Positions 1 to 6,848 of a DNA stretch of 10,464 bases are shown here, piece after piece. Below the pieces are notes generated by a model. That model was not told the origin of the DNA. It saw nothing but the letters and a program-made list of their open reading frames with translations, and did not search any database. The stretch covers positions 1 to 10,464 of the forward strand of contig JAFGPZ010000157.1 in NCBI GenBank assembly GCA_016935935.1, written 5' to 3'. Positions within the stretch are counted from its first letter, which is position 1. Every line of letters begins with the position of its first letter. Source of the DNA: Deltaproteobacteria bacterium. Its GTDB lineage: Bacteria; Desulfobacterota; Syntrophia; Syntrophales; UBA2210. The translations under genes were made by a program, and so were the position numbers.

Positions 1-190
1 CACCACCCTGGCTCTTTACCAGCGCAGCTTAAGGCGGTTTGAAACCAGCTCCTGCAAGCCGGTTCCGAGGGGCCTTCCCTCATCTTTCGCACAGTTACGC
101 ACACTCTATATTTAAAGTGCGCTCGTGGCACACTCAGACATATCAAAGGTTTCATATTTGGCTGATATCCTGTGGGTTGAGAACATTATT

Positions 191-222
191 ACAAGAAAAG
201 GGAAACCTGTGATATGAAGAGT
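191..222. repeat. 32-bp direct repeat, left copy
   Basis: This segment matches 10367-10398 at 30 of 32 positions in the same orientation; the shared core is AACCTGTGATATGAAGAGT. Looser similarity continues on the right, where both copies are followed within about 60 bp by TCATTATTG. The two copies bracket the whole exported-protein cluster, about 10.2 kb apart. It could be a shared promoter or regulator site, or the edge of a duplicated or mobile segment. No flanking inverted repeats or recombinase gene are visible. Confidence 0.75.
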
Positions 223-606
223 CTGCCATATGAAAGCCGCTCAAGCTAATAAACTCATATCATTATTGAGAGATCTCTTTATTTCGAGACGGTAGTATCA
301 TACTGTACGTAACATATTCTGTTTTATCTTGTATGAATAAGTAGTTAAGAGTTGGTATAGTAATATCAGAGTAAGCCTAACTTATAATTTAATTAAAAAA
401 TTCATTGACTTTTTATTTTCTTATATCTTCGCTCAGGAGGACAAAAAGGGGGGTAGCTCACGGTAACACTCCATTGTTCCATCTCTTCGGAGTATCACTT
501 ACATTGCACAATTTGACGTGTAGTGTTCTGTTTGAGCTGTAATGCCAAAAGGTATTTCACGCATCACAGAGAATATTCATTCTATGAGCTCGTAACGTTT
601 TTTTAT

Positions 607-665
607 CGGGGAAGATAGCATGCGGACAGGTGGTCCGAACTGCGCCAGTGCGATGAAATCCCCCG
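607..665. other. Possible three-way-junction RNA/DNA structure
   Basis: An outer stem can form between CGGGGA (607-612) and TCCCCCG (659-665, one bulged C). It encloses a 5-bp hairpin CGGAC/GTCCG (623-627 with 633-637, loop AGGTG) and a second hairpin ACTG/CAGT (639-642 with 646-649, loop CGC). The layout resembles a small structured RNA, but I recognise no known riboswitch consensus, and no start codon with a good ribosome site follows closely. It could be chance folding. Confidence 0.25.
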
Positions 666-1234
666 TTGAGGTTGACGGCGTCATGCCTCGTATCTGCTTT
701 AACATCATGAAGCAAATGAACGGGGGCGGTTGAGAGAGAAAACCTGCAGAAACGTGTTTATCCGCTCATCTTTTTTTGGCTTTTATTACTTTCCTTTGCA
801 TGTCTTAAATCGTGCAAGTCGGGATGGAGAGTTTCAGGAAAAACAAAGTTATCGTCTTCCTCGGTTCAATAAACATTGAAACCGGAAAGCAGAGTTTCTC
901 TACCATTTTCCAGAATGATATTAATGTAATTTTTTTCTTGACAGACAAGGCAGATTTTTTTAAGTTTCTATTGCGACAAAGGAAGTTCCACTAAGTTACC
1001 TATATTTCTGCTATCATTATCCTCGCCGGACTCTGATTCTCTTCTCATCGATGTCTGATCAACGTACAACCGTTGGCAATGGGGGTGTACGTGACACTCT
1101 GTCATGGCTTACTGCCTGAAAGACCAGATGGAGGGAGTCTTTTCTCCGGTTAGTACAGCGACATTGGTTTTCCTTCCATCTGCGTGCACGACAAGAGACA
1201 ACACCGTCCGTGCAGCCATTCAATCATCTAAGTG

Positions 1235-1275
1235 TTCCGGGTACCGCACAGGCACCCTGTATGCCGGTACCGGAA
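1235..1275. repeat. Strong imperfect palindrome (hairpin)
   Basis: The outer arms TTCCGGGTACCG (1235-1246) and CGGTACCGGAA (1265-1275) pair over about 11 bp with one bulged G. Inside, ACAGG and CCTGT pair around a three-base loop (CAC), separated from the outer stem by an unequal internal loop (C against ATGC). No T-tract follows, so it is not a standard intrinsic terminator. A REP-like element, a protein-binding palindrome or a transcript-end structure for a lost upstream gene are all possible. Confidence 0.55.
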
Positions 1276-1381
1276 TCTACTCAATAATCTGAATTTAAAA
1301 CAAACATGAATACCGTCTTAGCCTGCGAGACGAGTGTTCGCAGAATAATGCATGGCATTTCGGAACTGTCAGCTCAAGGTT

Positions 1382-1450
1382 GGAAGGATCAAACCTTGAA
1401 ACAGCTGTCAACGAGTTGATGGACATAATCGGAAAGGATGGAGGGATATG
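1382..1450 (+). repeat. Leader element, copy A (with ribosome site)
   Basis: The sequence from GGAAGGATCAAACCTTGAAAC to the start codon recurs at 9188-9258 before the PEP-CTERM gene, and its 3' half recurs at 2822-2862 before the transthyretin-peptidase gene. Shared blocks are the 21-base opening (copies A and C only), GGACATAA with its flanks, and a purine-rich GGA-repeat Shine-Dalgarno ending at an ATG. In copy A the frame ...NLETAVNELMDIIGKDGGI stays open and stops in an ATGA overlap with the ATG at 1448. Copy C keeps a related peptide in the same relative frame (NLETTIHEFTDITGKEG), but many A/C differences change amino acids, so the protein itself may not be what is conserved. Confidence 0.7.
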
Positions 1451-1480
1451 AAAGAGTATACGCTGAAAATCTTTTTTTAA
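1448..1480 (+). CDS. Ten-codon reading frame (leader peptide or gene stub)
   Basis: An ATG sits directly behind the GGA-rich ribosome site of leader copy A and opens a frame reading MKEYTLKIFF before TAA at 1478-1480. The frame begins like the n- and early h-region of a signal peptide (compare MKKILFF in the PEP-CTERM protein). It may therefore be the first codons of a lost exported-protein gene, cut off by deletion or insertion. Alternatively it is a leader peptide whose translation affects the hairpin that starts at its stop codon and then the gene at 1577. I cannot decide between these from one sequence. Confidence 0.35.
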   Translation: MKEYTLKIFF

Positions 1481-1517
1481 AGCCTCCGCGGGGATATGGA
1501 CATCCTGTCGGGGGCTT
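1480..1517 (+). promoter_or_regulatory. Hairpin between short frame and the 1577 gene
   Basis: AAGCCTCCG (1480-1488) can pair with CGGGGGCTT (1509-1517) through nine pairs, one of them G-T. The loop contains a smaller GGAT/ATCC pairing. The stem starts at the stop codon of the ten-codon frame and ends 59 bp before the ATG at 1577. No T-run follows, so a simple terminator is unlikely; an attenuator-like or mRNA-stabilising structure is conceivable. Confidence 0.35.
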
Positions 1518-1576
1518 GTCGGTAAGGCACTTCAATAAAAACCAAATTCACTGCGAAACGAGAAAGGGGGATAATC

Positions 1577-2740
1577 ATGAAACGAACAACCTTGTTTCGT
1601 ATACGAAAGAACCACTCACTGGTGGTCGTCCATGCCATTCTGATTCTGATGTTTGTCTTCGCCATGGCACCGGGTACGGCATTTTCCAAAATGTCCAAAC
1701 AAGTTCTGGCACAGAAGGAGAAAGCGGCAAACGACGATCTCGATGTCCTGGCTCAGGAGATAGCGAAGCTGTGTACGCAACCGGGATTCAGGGGTTTTCT
1801 GCGTTCTGAGATTGCCAAATCAAAGAACCGAGAAAACATCGTCGAGCTGGACAAGTTTCTCAGCAAGGCGCAAAAACAGAAAAACATGCCCCCGGGACTT
1901 GCGAAGGTGAGAGATACCGCACAAAAGGCAAAGGGCCGCCTCAAGGCTTCAGGTCTCTGGAGGGGACAGGACTATGACCTCTACATTCCCGTCGATGCCC
2001 ACAGAAAAAAATGGAGAGGGGGGAAAGATTTTGTCGTGGCATACGATCCGGTTACGGATGAAAAAGACGTCAAGCAAATTGTGGCTTATCGGGTAACAGA
2101 TGGCACACGCGTCATGCTTGATCCCAACAAGGCTCCGGGGACTGTTGTTCTTATCGTGGCTCCCTGTGAGCATAAGACCCATGTGGTACAGCCGCTTCAG
2201 GTGAAGAAGGGACCCGTGCCCCCTGAGAATCCAAAGCCTAACTTCAAGGGGAAAGATCCTCCGGCGCCCAAAGGGATGAAGGAACCGGGAGGCGGCAATT
2301 CTCTTGTGGGCCTGCATTACGTAAAGATATTCGATGATCACGAGCCGTGGTACAAGGGAGCACCGGAAATCGATATACAATTCTTCCAAAGGAAGGGGAA
2401 TGTTTGTGTAAGGAAGACCTCCTGGTGTGACAGGATTGACAATGAAGGCACATGGTATAATACATGGGATTATACGTATTATGCCAATCCAGCTATCAAA
2501 CATTATTTTGATAGTAATTACTGGAACCTTCTGTACGTGTTCATTAATGAACGGGATGCGAATGGATACTATGATCCTTATCTGGTTCAGCTCTATCCAG
2601 GCATTACGTGCGAGGTTTATCGATGGAGCAACGATGATTGGGTGGATTATTGCTACCAGTGGAGATACAACTTCGCATATGATATGGACTATTACCAAAA
2701 TATAGGTAATGCCTATCTCGTCTGGCGCAAGACCCACTGA
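1577..2740 (+). CDS. Secreted protein of unknown function, Tyr/Trp-rich C-terminal domain
   Basis: I do not recognise this 387-residue protein with confidence. The ATG follows AAAGGGGG at a proper distance. Residues 1-37 form a signal peptide: a basic start, a hydrophobic stretch of about 20 residues and a likely cut after TAFS. Residues 38-125 are charged and probably helical. Residues 130-200 look like a beta domain (VDAHRKKWRGGKDFVVAYDP, then VMLDPNKAPGTVVLIVAPCE). A Pro/Lys/Gly linker spans 210-240. Residues 245-387 are rich in Tyr, Trp and Asp, begin VKIFDDHEPWYKGAPEI, and carry four cysteines (277, 284, 345, 359) that could form two disulfides. The overall plan recalls DUF3103-type exported proteins, but this is a weak impression from memory. 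A fragment of a paralogue lies at 4003-4156. The next gene starts 119 bp downstream. Confidence 0.85.
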   Translation: MKRTTLFRIRKNHSLVVVHAILILMFVFAMAPGTAFSKMSKQVLAQKEKAANDDLDVLAQEIAKLCTQPGFRGFLRSEIAKSKNRENIVELDKFLSKAQKQKNMPPGLAKVRDTAQKAKGRLKASGLWRGQDYDLYIPVDAHRKKWRGGKDFVVAYDPVTDEKDVKQIVAYRVTDGTRVMLDPNKAPGTVVLIVAPCEHKTHVVQPLQVKKGPVPPENPKPNFKGKDPPAPKGMKEPGGGNSLVGLHYVKIFDDHEPWYKGAPEIDIQFFQRKGNVCVRKTSWCDRIDNEGTWYNTWDYTYYANPAIKHYFDSNYWNLLYVFINERDANGYYDPYLVQLYPGITCEVYRWSNDDWVDYCYQWRYNFAYDMDYYQNIGNAYLVWRKTH

Positions 2741-2821
2741 ACCCGGTTACATTTCGGGGCTCTGTATTGAGAATACGGAATTGAAAAGATAATGGGATCA
2801 GACTGATAGCGGATACTTCAC

Positions 2822-2862
2822 ATGAATTCATGGACATAACCAGAAAGGAGGGAGGAGAGATG
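2822..2862 (+). repeat. Leader element, copy B (3' half)
   Basis: GAATTCATGGACATAACC followed by AGAAAGGAGGGAGGAGAG leads into the ATG at 2860. It matches the 3' half of the leader before the PEP-CTERM gene (9216-9258) and of copy A. The purine run is an unusually long Shine-Dalgarno. An in-frame ATG at 2830 lies inside this element, but the ATG at 2860 is the better start: it follows the ribosome site directly and gives a normal signal peptide (MKRRRK plus a hydrophobic run). Confidence 0.7.
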
Positions 2863-3975
2863 AAGCGTCGAAGGAAGGTTCAATCTATGTTGTCCTTGTG
2901 TGCACTGACTGTCGTCAGTATGGTGTTCGTTCTGCATGTCGGGTCTGCTCTGGCAAAGTGCACGATCTACGGAAAGGTCACAAGCACGAAGGATGGCAAG
3001 CCGCTTGCCGGGGCAACGGTCACGGCGTACGATTCTGATACGGGGAACGATCAGAAAATGGGATCGGCAACAACTGATGGGAACGGCGATTACAGGATCA
3101 CATACCGTGATGGATCGTGGGACGGCAAAAAGACCAGCCGGCACACCTCGTGGAGACCGGACATTTATATCAAAGTTACAGCGCCGGACCATAAACAGGA
3201 AACGTCCCGAAAGTACAACAATCACAAGTTGAAGGATGACCTGCGGATCAATGTTAGTTTGCAGTACCAAGGGAAGACGAAGCAGACAACGTTCGACGTA
3301 AATCAGCACGGTTTTTCCTTCCCAAACGCGAACTGGGGAAAAGTCTGCTATAAAATTGTTGGGACCAATAAGCTTCGCTACGATCCCAAAGGTCCATTCT
3401 GCAACGCTGATTGGGGACTCTGTGGCGGTATGTCGCTGGTTGCGGGGGAACGCTATCTTAAAGGCCAAACCAGCATCAATCTAACGCAAAACGCGGCCAA
3501 GGAGACCATCATTAACGGACAGTTTCGGACTCTGAATACCAGCACAGTCTCCAAGTTCTGTAGTTGGATCGCCTCCCCGGACAAGGGCCACACACTTGAT
3601 GTTCGACACTCGGTGGGTTACAAGATGAAACAAGACTGGCAACGTTCGATCAAGCCACGACTCGATCGGGGAGAGCCCGTCGTGCTGGGGATGATCTTTA
3701 GCAAACGCGCAAAGCTGACCCAACTGCGATCAGTCGGAGCACTTGCCGACCTTTCAGAGCAACACCAGGTCTTGGGTTATGACTATAAAAATCGCGGAAA
3801 AGAGATCGAGATCCAAGCTTACGATCCAAACTATCCGAGGGATATTGTGTATCTCACCTTCGAGCCAGGCAAAGCACATGTTAGGCAGGGGATTCAACAC
3901 GGGCCTTGGTCCGAAGACCGAAAGAAAAAGATTAACAAGTGTCGCGCAATCATGTTCGTCCGAGGAGTGAAGTGA
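2860..3975 (+). CDS. Secreted transthyretin-like domain fused to probable papain-like cysteine peptidase
   Basis: The protein has 371 residues. Residues 1-32 are a signal peptide (MKRRRK, hydrophobic core, cut near SALA). Residues 34-135 form a transthyretin-like beta-sandwich with AYDSDTGND (57-64), TTDGNGDYRITY and SWRPDIYIKV (98-106); the same motifs occur three times in the protein from 4153. The C-terminal part (about 145-371) has the marks of a papain-fold peptidase: DWGLCGGM with candidate nucleophile Cys188, EQHQVLGYDY with candidate His302, and AYDPNYP with Asp322/Asn324 as the likely third residue. Asn182, six residues before the Cys, sits where papain has its oxyanion Gln. The family assignment is from motif memory. 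Likely role: periplasmic or surface proteolysis, with the N-terminal domain for binding or anchoring. There is no HIU hydrolase C-terminal YRGS motif. An alternative is an inactive papain-fold scaffold or a transglutaminase relative. Confidence 0.82.
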   Translation: MKRRRKVQSMLSLCALTVVSMVFVLHVGSALAKCTIYGKVTSTKDGKPLAGATVTAYDSDTGNDQKMGSATTDGNGDYRITYRDGSWDGKKTSRHTSWRPDIYIKVTAPDHKQETSRKYNNHKLKDDLRINVSLQYQGKTKQTTFDVNQHGFSFPNANWGKVCYKIVGTNKLRYDPKGPFCNADWGLCGGMSLVAGERYLKGQTSINLTQNAAKETIINGQFRTLNTSTVSKFCSWIASPDKGHTLDVRHSVGYKMKQDWQRSIKPRLDRGEPVVLGMIFSKRAKLTQLRSVGALADLSEQHQVLGYDYKNRGKEIEIQAYDPNYPRDIVYLTFEPGKAHVRQGIQHGPWSEDRKKKINKCRAIMFVRGVK

Positions 3976-4002
3976 CGGTCGCCGGTGCGATGACACGCTT
4001 CT

Positions 4003-4156
4003 GACCCGATTACCGATGATAAGGATGTCAAGCAAATCAATGCCTACAGGGTAAAAAAAAGACAAGCGCGTCATGCTTGATCCCAACAAAGCTCCGGAGA
4101 GTGTGGTTCTTATAGTAGCTCCCTTTTTAGGAAAGGAAAAAGGAGAAATAAGATGA
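4003..4156 (+). pseudogene. Frameshifted fragment of a paralogue of the 1577 gene
   Basis: Bases 4003-4123 align with 2045-2164 inside the gene at 1577 (its residues 157-197). The reading DPITDDKDVKQINAYRV is followed by a +1 shift at a run of eight A (4052-4059), after which another frame continues RVMLDPNKAP and VVLIVAP, matching the intact protein nearly residue for residue. Homology stops at both ends; the second frame runs on and ends in TGA at 4154-4156, overlapping the ATG of the next gene as ATGA. Many differences between the copies are synonymous, so the parent was an older paralogue under selection, later truncated. The A-run could also be a sequencing error, but removing it would still leave only a fragment. 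Confidence 0.85.
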
Positions 4157-5376
4157 AGTCTCGCAGGTTTTTTCTTGTTTTAGGAGTGATTTTCTTTCTA
4201 TTGTTTGCAGTGTCCAACAGCTGGGCAAAAGGAAAGATCTATGGCCAAATAAAGATGCCAGATGGGACACCGGCAAAAGGCGTCGGTGTTATTGCCTGGG
4301 ATTCTGATGGCTTGGCGGGTGGCAAAGATGATTTTATGTGCTCGGCTACAACTGACTCCCGTGGTATTTATTCGATGTCGTACAAGATTAAGTATTGGGA
4401 CACAAAATTTCCTGGTAGCAATTCAGATCGGCCTGACATTTACCTCACAATTCATACCATTGAGGTCGGTACGCTCCCAGTTAAGAAAACGGGGAAAAAA
4501 AACAACTGGAATACGTCAAAAGATTTGCTAATCGATGTAAATCTACCAGGGATCATGGGAAGAATAACCGGTGCCCCGGCCACTGGCGTTGTCGTTAAAG
4601 CATTTGATTCTGATGGCGTATTTTCAGGCAAAGATGACCGAATTGCTCAGACAAAAACCGGGCCGGACGGACGGTATATGATGCTCTATGGCGGGAAGCA
4701 CTACGATTCTACGCCTCCATCTCCTGGGAGAGCAGCTGGATATTTAGCTAGTTCAGTAACTTTCCCAGGAATAGATATCTTAGTCAAACATGTAGTGGAT
4801 CATGGATGGAACGGTCAAATGCACAAGCGCTGGACCTCATGGCGTCCTGATATTTACGTCAAAGTCTATGCCAACCCTGTAAAAACGTCTCGAGTTTATA
4901 AAGACTGGCCACACAGGAAGACTTTGAACGTGGAACCTTTGAACGTGGAACCGATAAAACTAACAATATTAACAATCTCAGGGAAAATACGTGACACCAG
5001 GGGAAGGCCTGTCGCTGGTGCACCGGTCAAGGCTTATGACTATGACGGTGGCACAGGAGGGAACGGTGACTTTATGGCGCAGGCCATCACTGACTCGAAT
5101 GGGTGCTATTCGATGTCGTACAAGCTTAAGCATTGGGACAGAAAAGTTACCGGCAGCACCACATGGAGGCCCGATATTTATGTAGTGGCATATCGGAATA
5201 ATGCCGAGTTGGGAAAATCCGGGACGTATACTGACTGGAATATGTTAAAGCCCTTGACGGCCAATATTACTGTGCCGGCGGCGACAACTGGCAAGTCACC
5301 ACCGATGAAGGCGCAGACAATACGGTCGAGAGGCGCTCTGCACCAGAATGTACTCAAACAACCCATCGGCAAGTAG
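4153..5376 (+). CDS. Secreted protein with three transthyretin-like repeats
   Basis: The protein has 407 residues; the ATG follows AAAAAGGAGAAATAAG. Residues 1-25 are a signal peptide (cut near NSWA). Three repeats follow, at about 28-130, 133-268 and 272-375. Each has a short beta strand KIYGQI / GIMGRI / TISGKI, an acidic AWDSDG, AFDSDG or AYDYDG motif, a K/N-G/D-D turn, TDS-G-YSMSY (weaker in repeat 2), a WD or YD turn and RPDIYL/V. Repeat 2 carries an insertion of roughly 35 residues (about 188-225). The repeats resemble the single N-terminal domain of the upstream peptidase gene and the nematode transthyretin-like family; a carboxypeptidase-regulatory-like beta-sandwich is the other reasonable label. 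No catalytic motif is seen, so a binding or structural role at the surface or in the periplasm is inferred. The C-terminal 30 residues are basic and low in structure. Confidence 0.85.
   Translation: MKSRRFFLVLGVIFFLLFAVSNSWAKGKIYGQIKMPDGTPAKGVGVIAWDSDGLAGGKDDFMCSATTDSRGIYSMSYKIKYWDTKFPGSNSDRPDIYLTIHTIEVGTLPVKKTGKKNNWNTSKDLLIDVNLPGIMGRITGAPATGVVVKAFDSDGVFSGKDDRIAQTKTGPDGRYMMLYGGKHYDSTPPSPGRAAGYLASSVTFPGIDILVKHVVDHGWNGQMHKRWTSWRPDIYVKVYANPVKTSRVYKDWPHRKTLNVEPLNVEPIKLTILTISGKIRDTRGRPVAGAPVKAYDYDGGTGGNGDFMAQAITDSNGCYSMSYKLKHWDRKVTGSTTWRPDIYVVAYRNNAELGKSGTYTDWNMLKPLTANITVPAATTGKSPPMKAQTIRSRGALHQNVLKQPIGK
4923..4952 (+). repeat. Perfect 15-bp tandem duplication in the coding sequence
   Basis: TTTGAACGTGGAACC occurs twice back to back, giving LNVEP LNVEP in the linker between transthyretin-like repeats 2 and 3. 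The two units are identical, which indicates a recent slippage or duplication, and the frame is kept. Confidence 0.95.
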
Positions 5377-5492
5377 GAGATTCAGGAGGGCAATCCGAAA
5401 GGGTTCAAGCTGGTACCGAGGTCGGATGCGGCGGGACGGTTGCTTCCTTCGAATAGAATCTTCAACCAGTTCACGGCAGGGGTGGCACACCA

Positions 5493-5521
5493 CTGATCCA
5501 GACATCACAACATTGGATCAG
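5493..5521. repeat. 8-bp inverted repeat upstream of the barrel gene
   Basis: CTGATCCA (5493-5500) and TGGATCAG (5514-5521) are perfect inverted arms around 13 bases, 72 bp before the ATG at 5594. It could be an operator or an mRNA hairpin; no T-run follows. The rest of the 217-bp gap between 5376 and 5594 shows nothing else I can name. Confidence 0.45.
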
Positions 5522-5593
5522 GAGGAGTCTGTTTTCGCTTTTACAAAGGTTCATCATACCTGTTTTTTGAAAGTCATGTAAGGAGGTTCTGTT

Positions 5594-6832
5594 ATGAAGA
5601 GACTAGTATTATGTTTGGTGATGCTGATGGTTCTTGTTCCACTATTTCACGGAACTTCATGGGGAGTCATAGTAAATCAATATGCCCTGAACTTCAATTT
5701 CAATTTTAATACCCCTGGAGCTCGTGCGAACGCCATGGGTGGCGCATTCCAAGCAGTGGCTGATGACGCCACCGCCGCTTTTGCCAATCCCGCCGGTCTT
5801 ATCGTCTTGAAACAACCCGAGTTCGCTGCAGAATATAAATACTCAAACGTTACGACAGTAACCTATGATTATCCAGATGGGTTTGAGCGTGAATTTACAA
5901 ATTCTGTATCGGGAATGGACTTTGCGAGCTTCTCCTATCCCATTAAGAATGCCAACATAACGATTTTTCGACACGAGTTGGTGAATTCGGACAGCACGTG
6001 GACTGATCATCAGGGTGCGGGGACCGCGGCAATGTCAGAATATTTCTCAAAAATCAAAATCATAACCTATGGCGTTGCCGGAGCTTATAAACTCAGCAAT
6101 ACGTTTTCACTCGGATTGACTGTGGGGCTTAATGAGCTTGATTATCAAATGTATATCAATACGCCGCCTACTTCCCCAACTTACACAACAAAATGGGGAG
6201 GGGATGGCACGGCCGAAAATTTCACGGCATCGGCTTTATGGAGTCCACATAGACTTTTCAACCTTGGGGTTGTTTATCGATATGGGCCGAAATTCAAATA
6301 TATTAATACCACGGAAAATGCCGATATTTACGGTAATACTTCTATTAATCATTTCGAAGATACTTTCAAGGTGCCGGATGTTCTTGGCGTTGGCATTTCG
6401 TCCCGCCCCTTCGAGGGGTTAACACTATCTCTTGACTGTAATTATATTTGGTATTCTCAGTTTATGAAAGATGTAAAATACAGAGATGGGGAAACGGCAG
6501 TAACAACCCCCAGCTTTACTGCTTATGCTTCTGATTCAAAAATGGATGACACGTATGAAATACATGTTGGTGCAGAATATGTTTTCTCATTTAAGAACCC
6601 TTTAGCAGTCAGAGCAGGATATGCGTACAAACCCGATCACAGGGCTTATTGGGATGGTACGCGACCAGTAGGTAGCGATGCTGCCAGACGAGCCATGCCT
6701 CACGGTGAGGACGAGCACGTTTTCTCAGGCGGGTTCGGTGTTGTCGTGGGAGAGAACGTACAGATAGATTTTGCATACACCCACAGTAACTTTAATGAAG
6801 ATTATATCGCCTCGTTTGTCTATCGGTTCTAG
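5594..6832 (+). CDS. Outer-membrane beta-barrel protein, FadL/OmpP1/TodX-like
   Basis: The protein has 412 residues; the ATG follows TAAGGAGG. Residues 1-24 are a signal peptide. The mature N-terminus reads NTPGARANAMGGAFQAVADD (39-58) and AAFANPAGL (61-69), the plug-region signature of the FadL/OmpP1 superfamily, in which a helix-rich hatch is followed by a 14-strand barrel. The remainder alternates polar and aromatic residues with Gly/Tyr-rich turns, as expected for barrel strands (for example FNLGVVYRYGPKFKY, IHVGAEYVFSF, LAVRAGYAYKP). The chain ends FVYRF, the terminal aromatic residue used by the BAM machinery. Length fits the family. The substrate is unknown: family members carry long-chain fatty acids or aromatic hydrocarbons, while related PorV/PorQ types assist secretion of surface proteins, which would suit the exported neighbours. 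That link is inference. Confidence 0.88.
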   Translation: MKRLVLCLVMLMVLVPLFHGTSWGVIVNQYALNFNFNFNTPGARANAMGGAFQAVADDATAAFANPAGLIVLKQPEFAAEYKYSNVTTVTYDYPDGFEREFTNSVSGMDFASFSYPIKNANITIFRHELVNSDSTWTDHQGAGTAAMSEYFSKIKIITYGVAGAYKLSNTFSLGLTVGLNELDYQMYINTPPTSPTYTTKWGGDGTAENFTASALWSPHRLFNLGVVYRYGPKFKYINTTENADIYGNTSINHFEDTFKVPDVLGVGISSRPFEGLTLSLDCNYIWYSQFMKDVKYRDGETAVTTPSFTAYASDSKMDDTYEIHVGAEYVFSFKNPLAVRAGYAYKPDHRAYWDGTRPVGSDAARRAMPHGEDEHVFSGGFGVVVGENVQIDFAYTHSNFNEDYIASFVYRF

Positions 6833-6848
6833 GTTAGAAAAGGTGAAT

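Larger units (their letters stand above)
1..1381. other. Long region without a convincing gene
   Basis: I see no reading frame here with a good ribosome site, a recognisable motif and a sensible length. The region holds several inverted repeats: GGTTTGAAACC at 36-46, GAGGG/CCCTC at 67-71 and 77-81, a branched structure at 607-665 and a strong hairpin at 1235-1275. It also holds one copy of a 32-bp direct repeat (191-222) and a 33-codon minus-strand open stretch (869-967) that looks like part of a LytTR DNA-binding domain but is closed by stops. AT-rich sequence at 285-425 could hold promoters, but no convincing -35/-10 pair stands out. The region may be decayed genes or a long regulatory and intergenic zone upstream of the exported-protein cluster. 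Confidence 0.55.

Noticed and set aside
2..115. Frame open from the left edge to TAA at 113-115, and a short minus-strand frame over the same bases
   Set aside because: Either could be the end of a gene, but there is no motif and the minus-strand frame is only about 30 codons after a stop. I could not support either as coding.
938..966. TTGACA with a 17-bp spacer to TAAGTT as a promoter
   Set aside because: The -10 matches only half of the consensus and no gene follows; the T-rich spacer makes chance likely.
812..994. 60-codon + strand frame in the upstream region
   Set aside because: No ribosome site and no recognisable motif; the opposite strand looks more protein-like over part of it.
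1104..1292. 62-codon + strand frame ending in the palindrome
   Set aside because: No ribosome site; its 3' part is the hairpin at 1235-1275, so the open frame is probably chance.
1949..2737. Long minus-strand open frame (262 codons) opposite the 1577 gene
   Set aside because: No ribosome site, no sensible domain or signal sequence. It mirrors the real + strand gene, which has a signal peptide, a ribosome site and a paralogous fragment supporting its frame.
5348..5581. 77-codon + strand frame overlapping the end of the transthyretin-repeat gene
   Set aside because: Starts inside the preceding gene without a ribosome site; low-complexity composition; ends just before the true ribosome site of the barrel gene.
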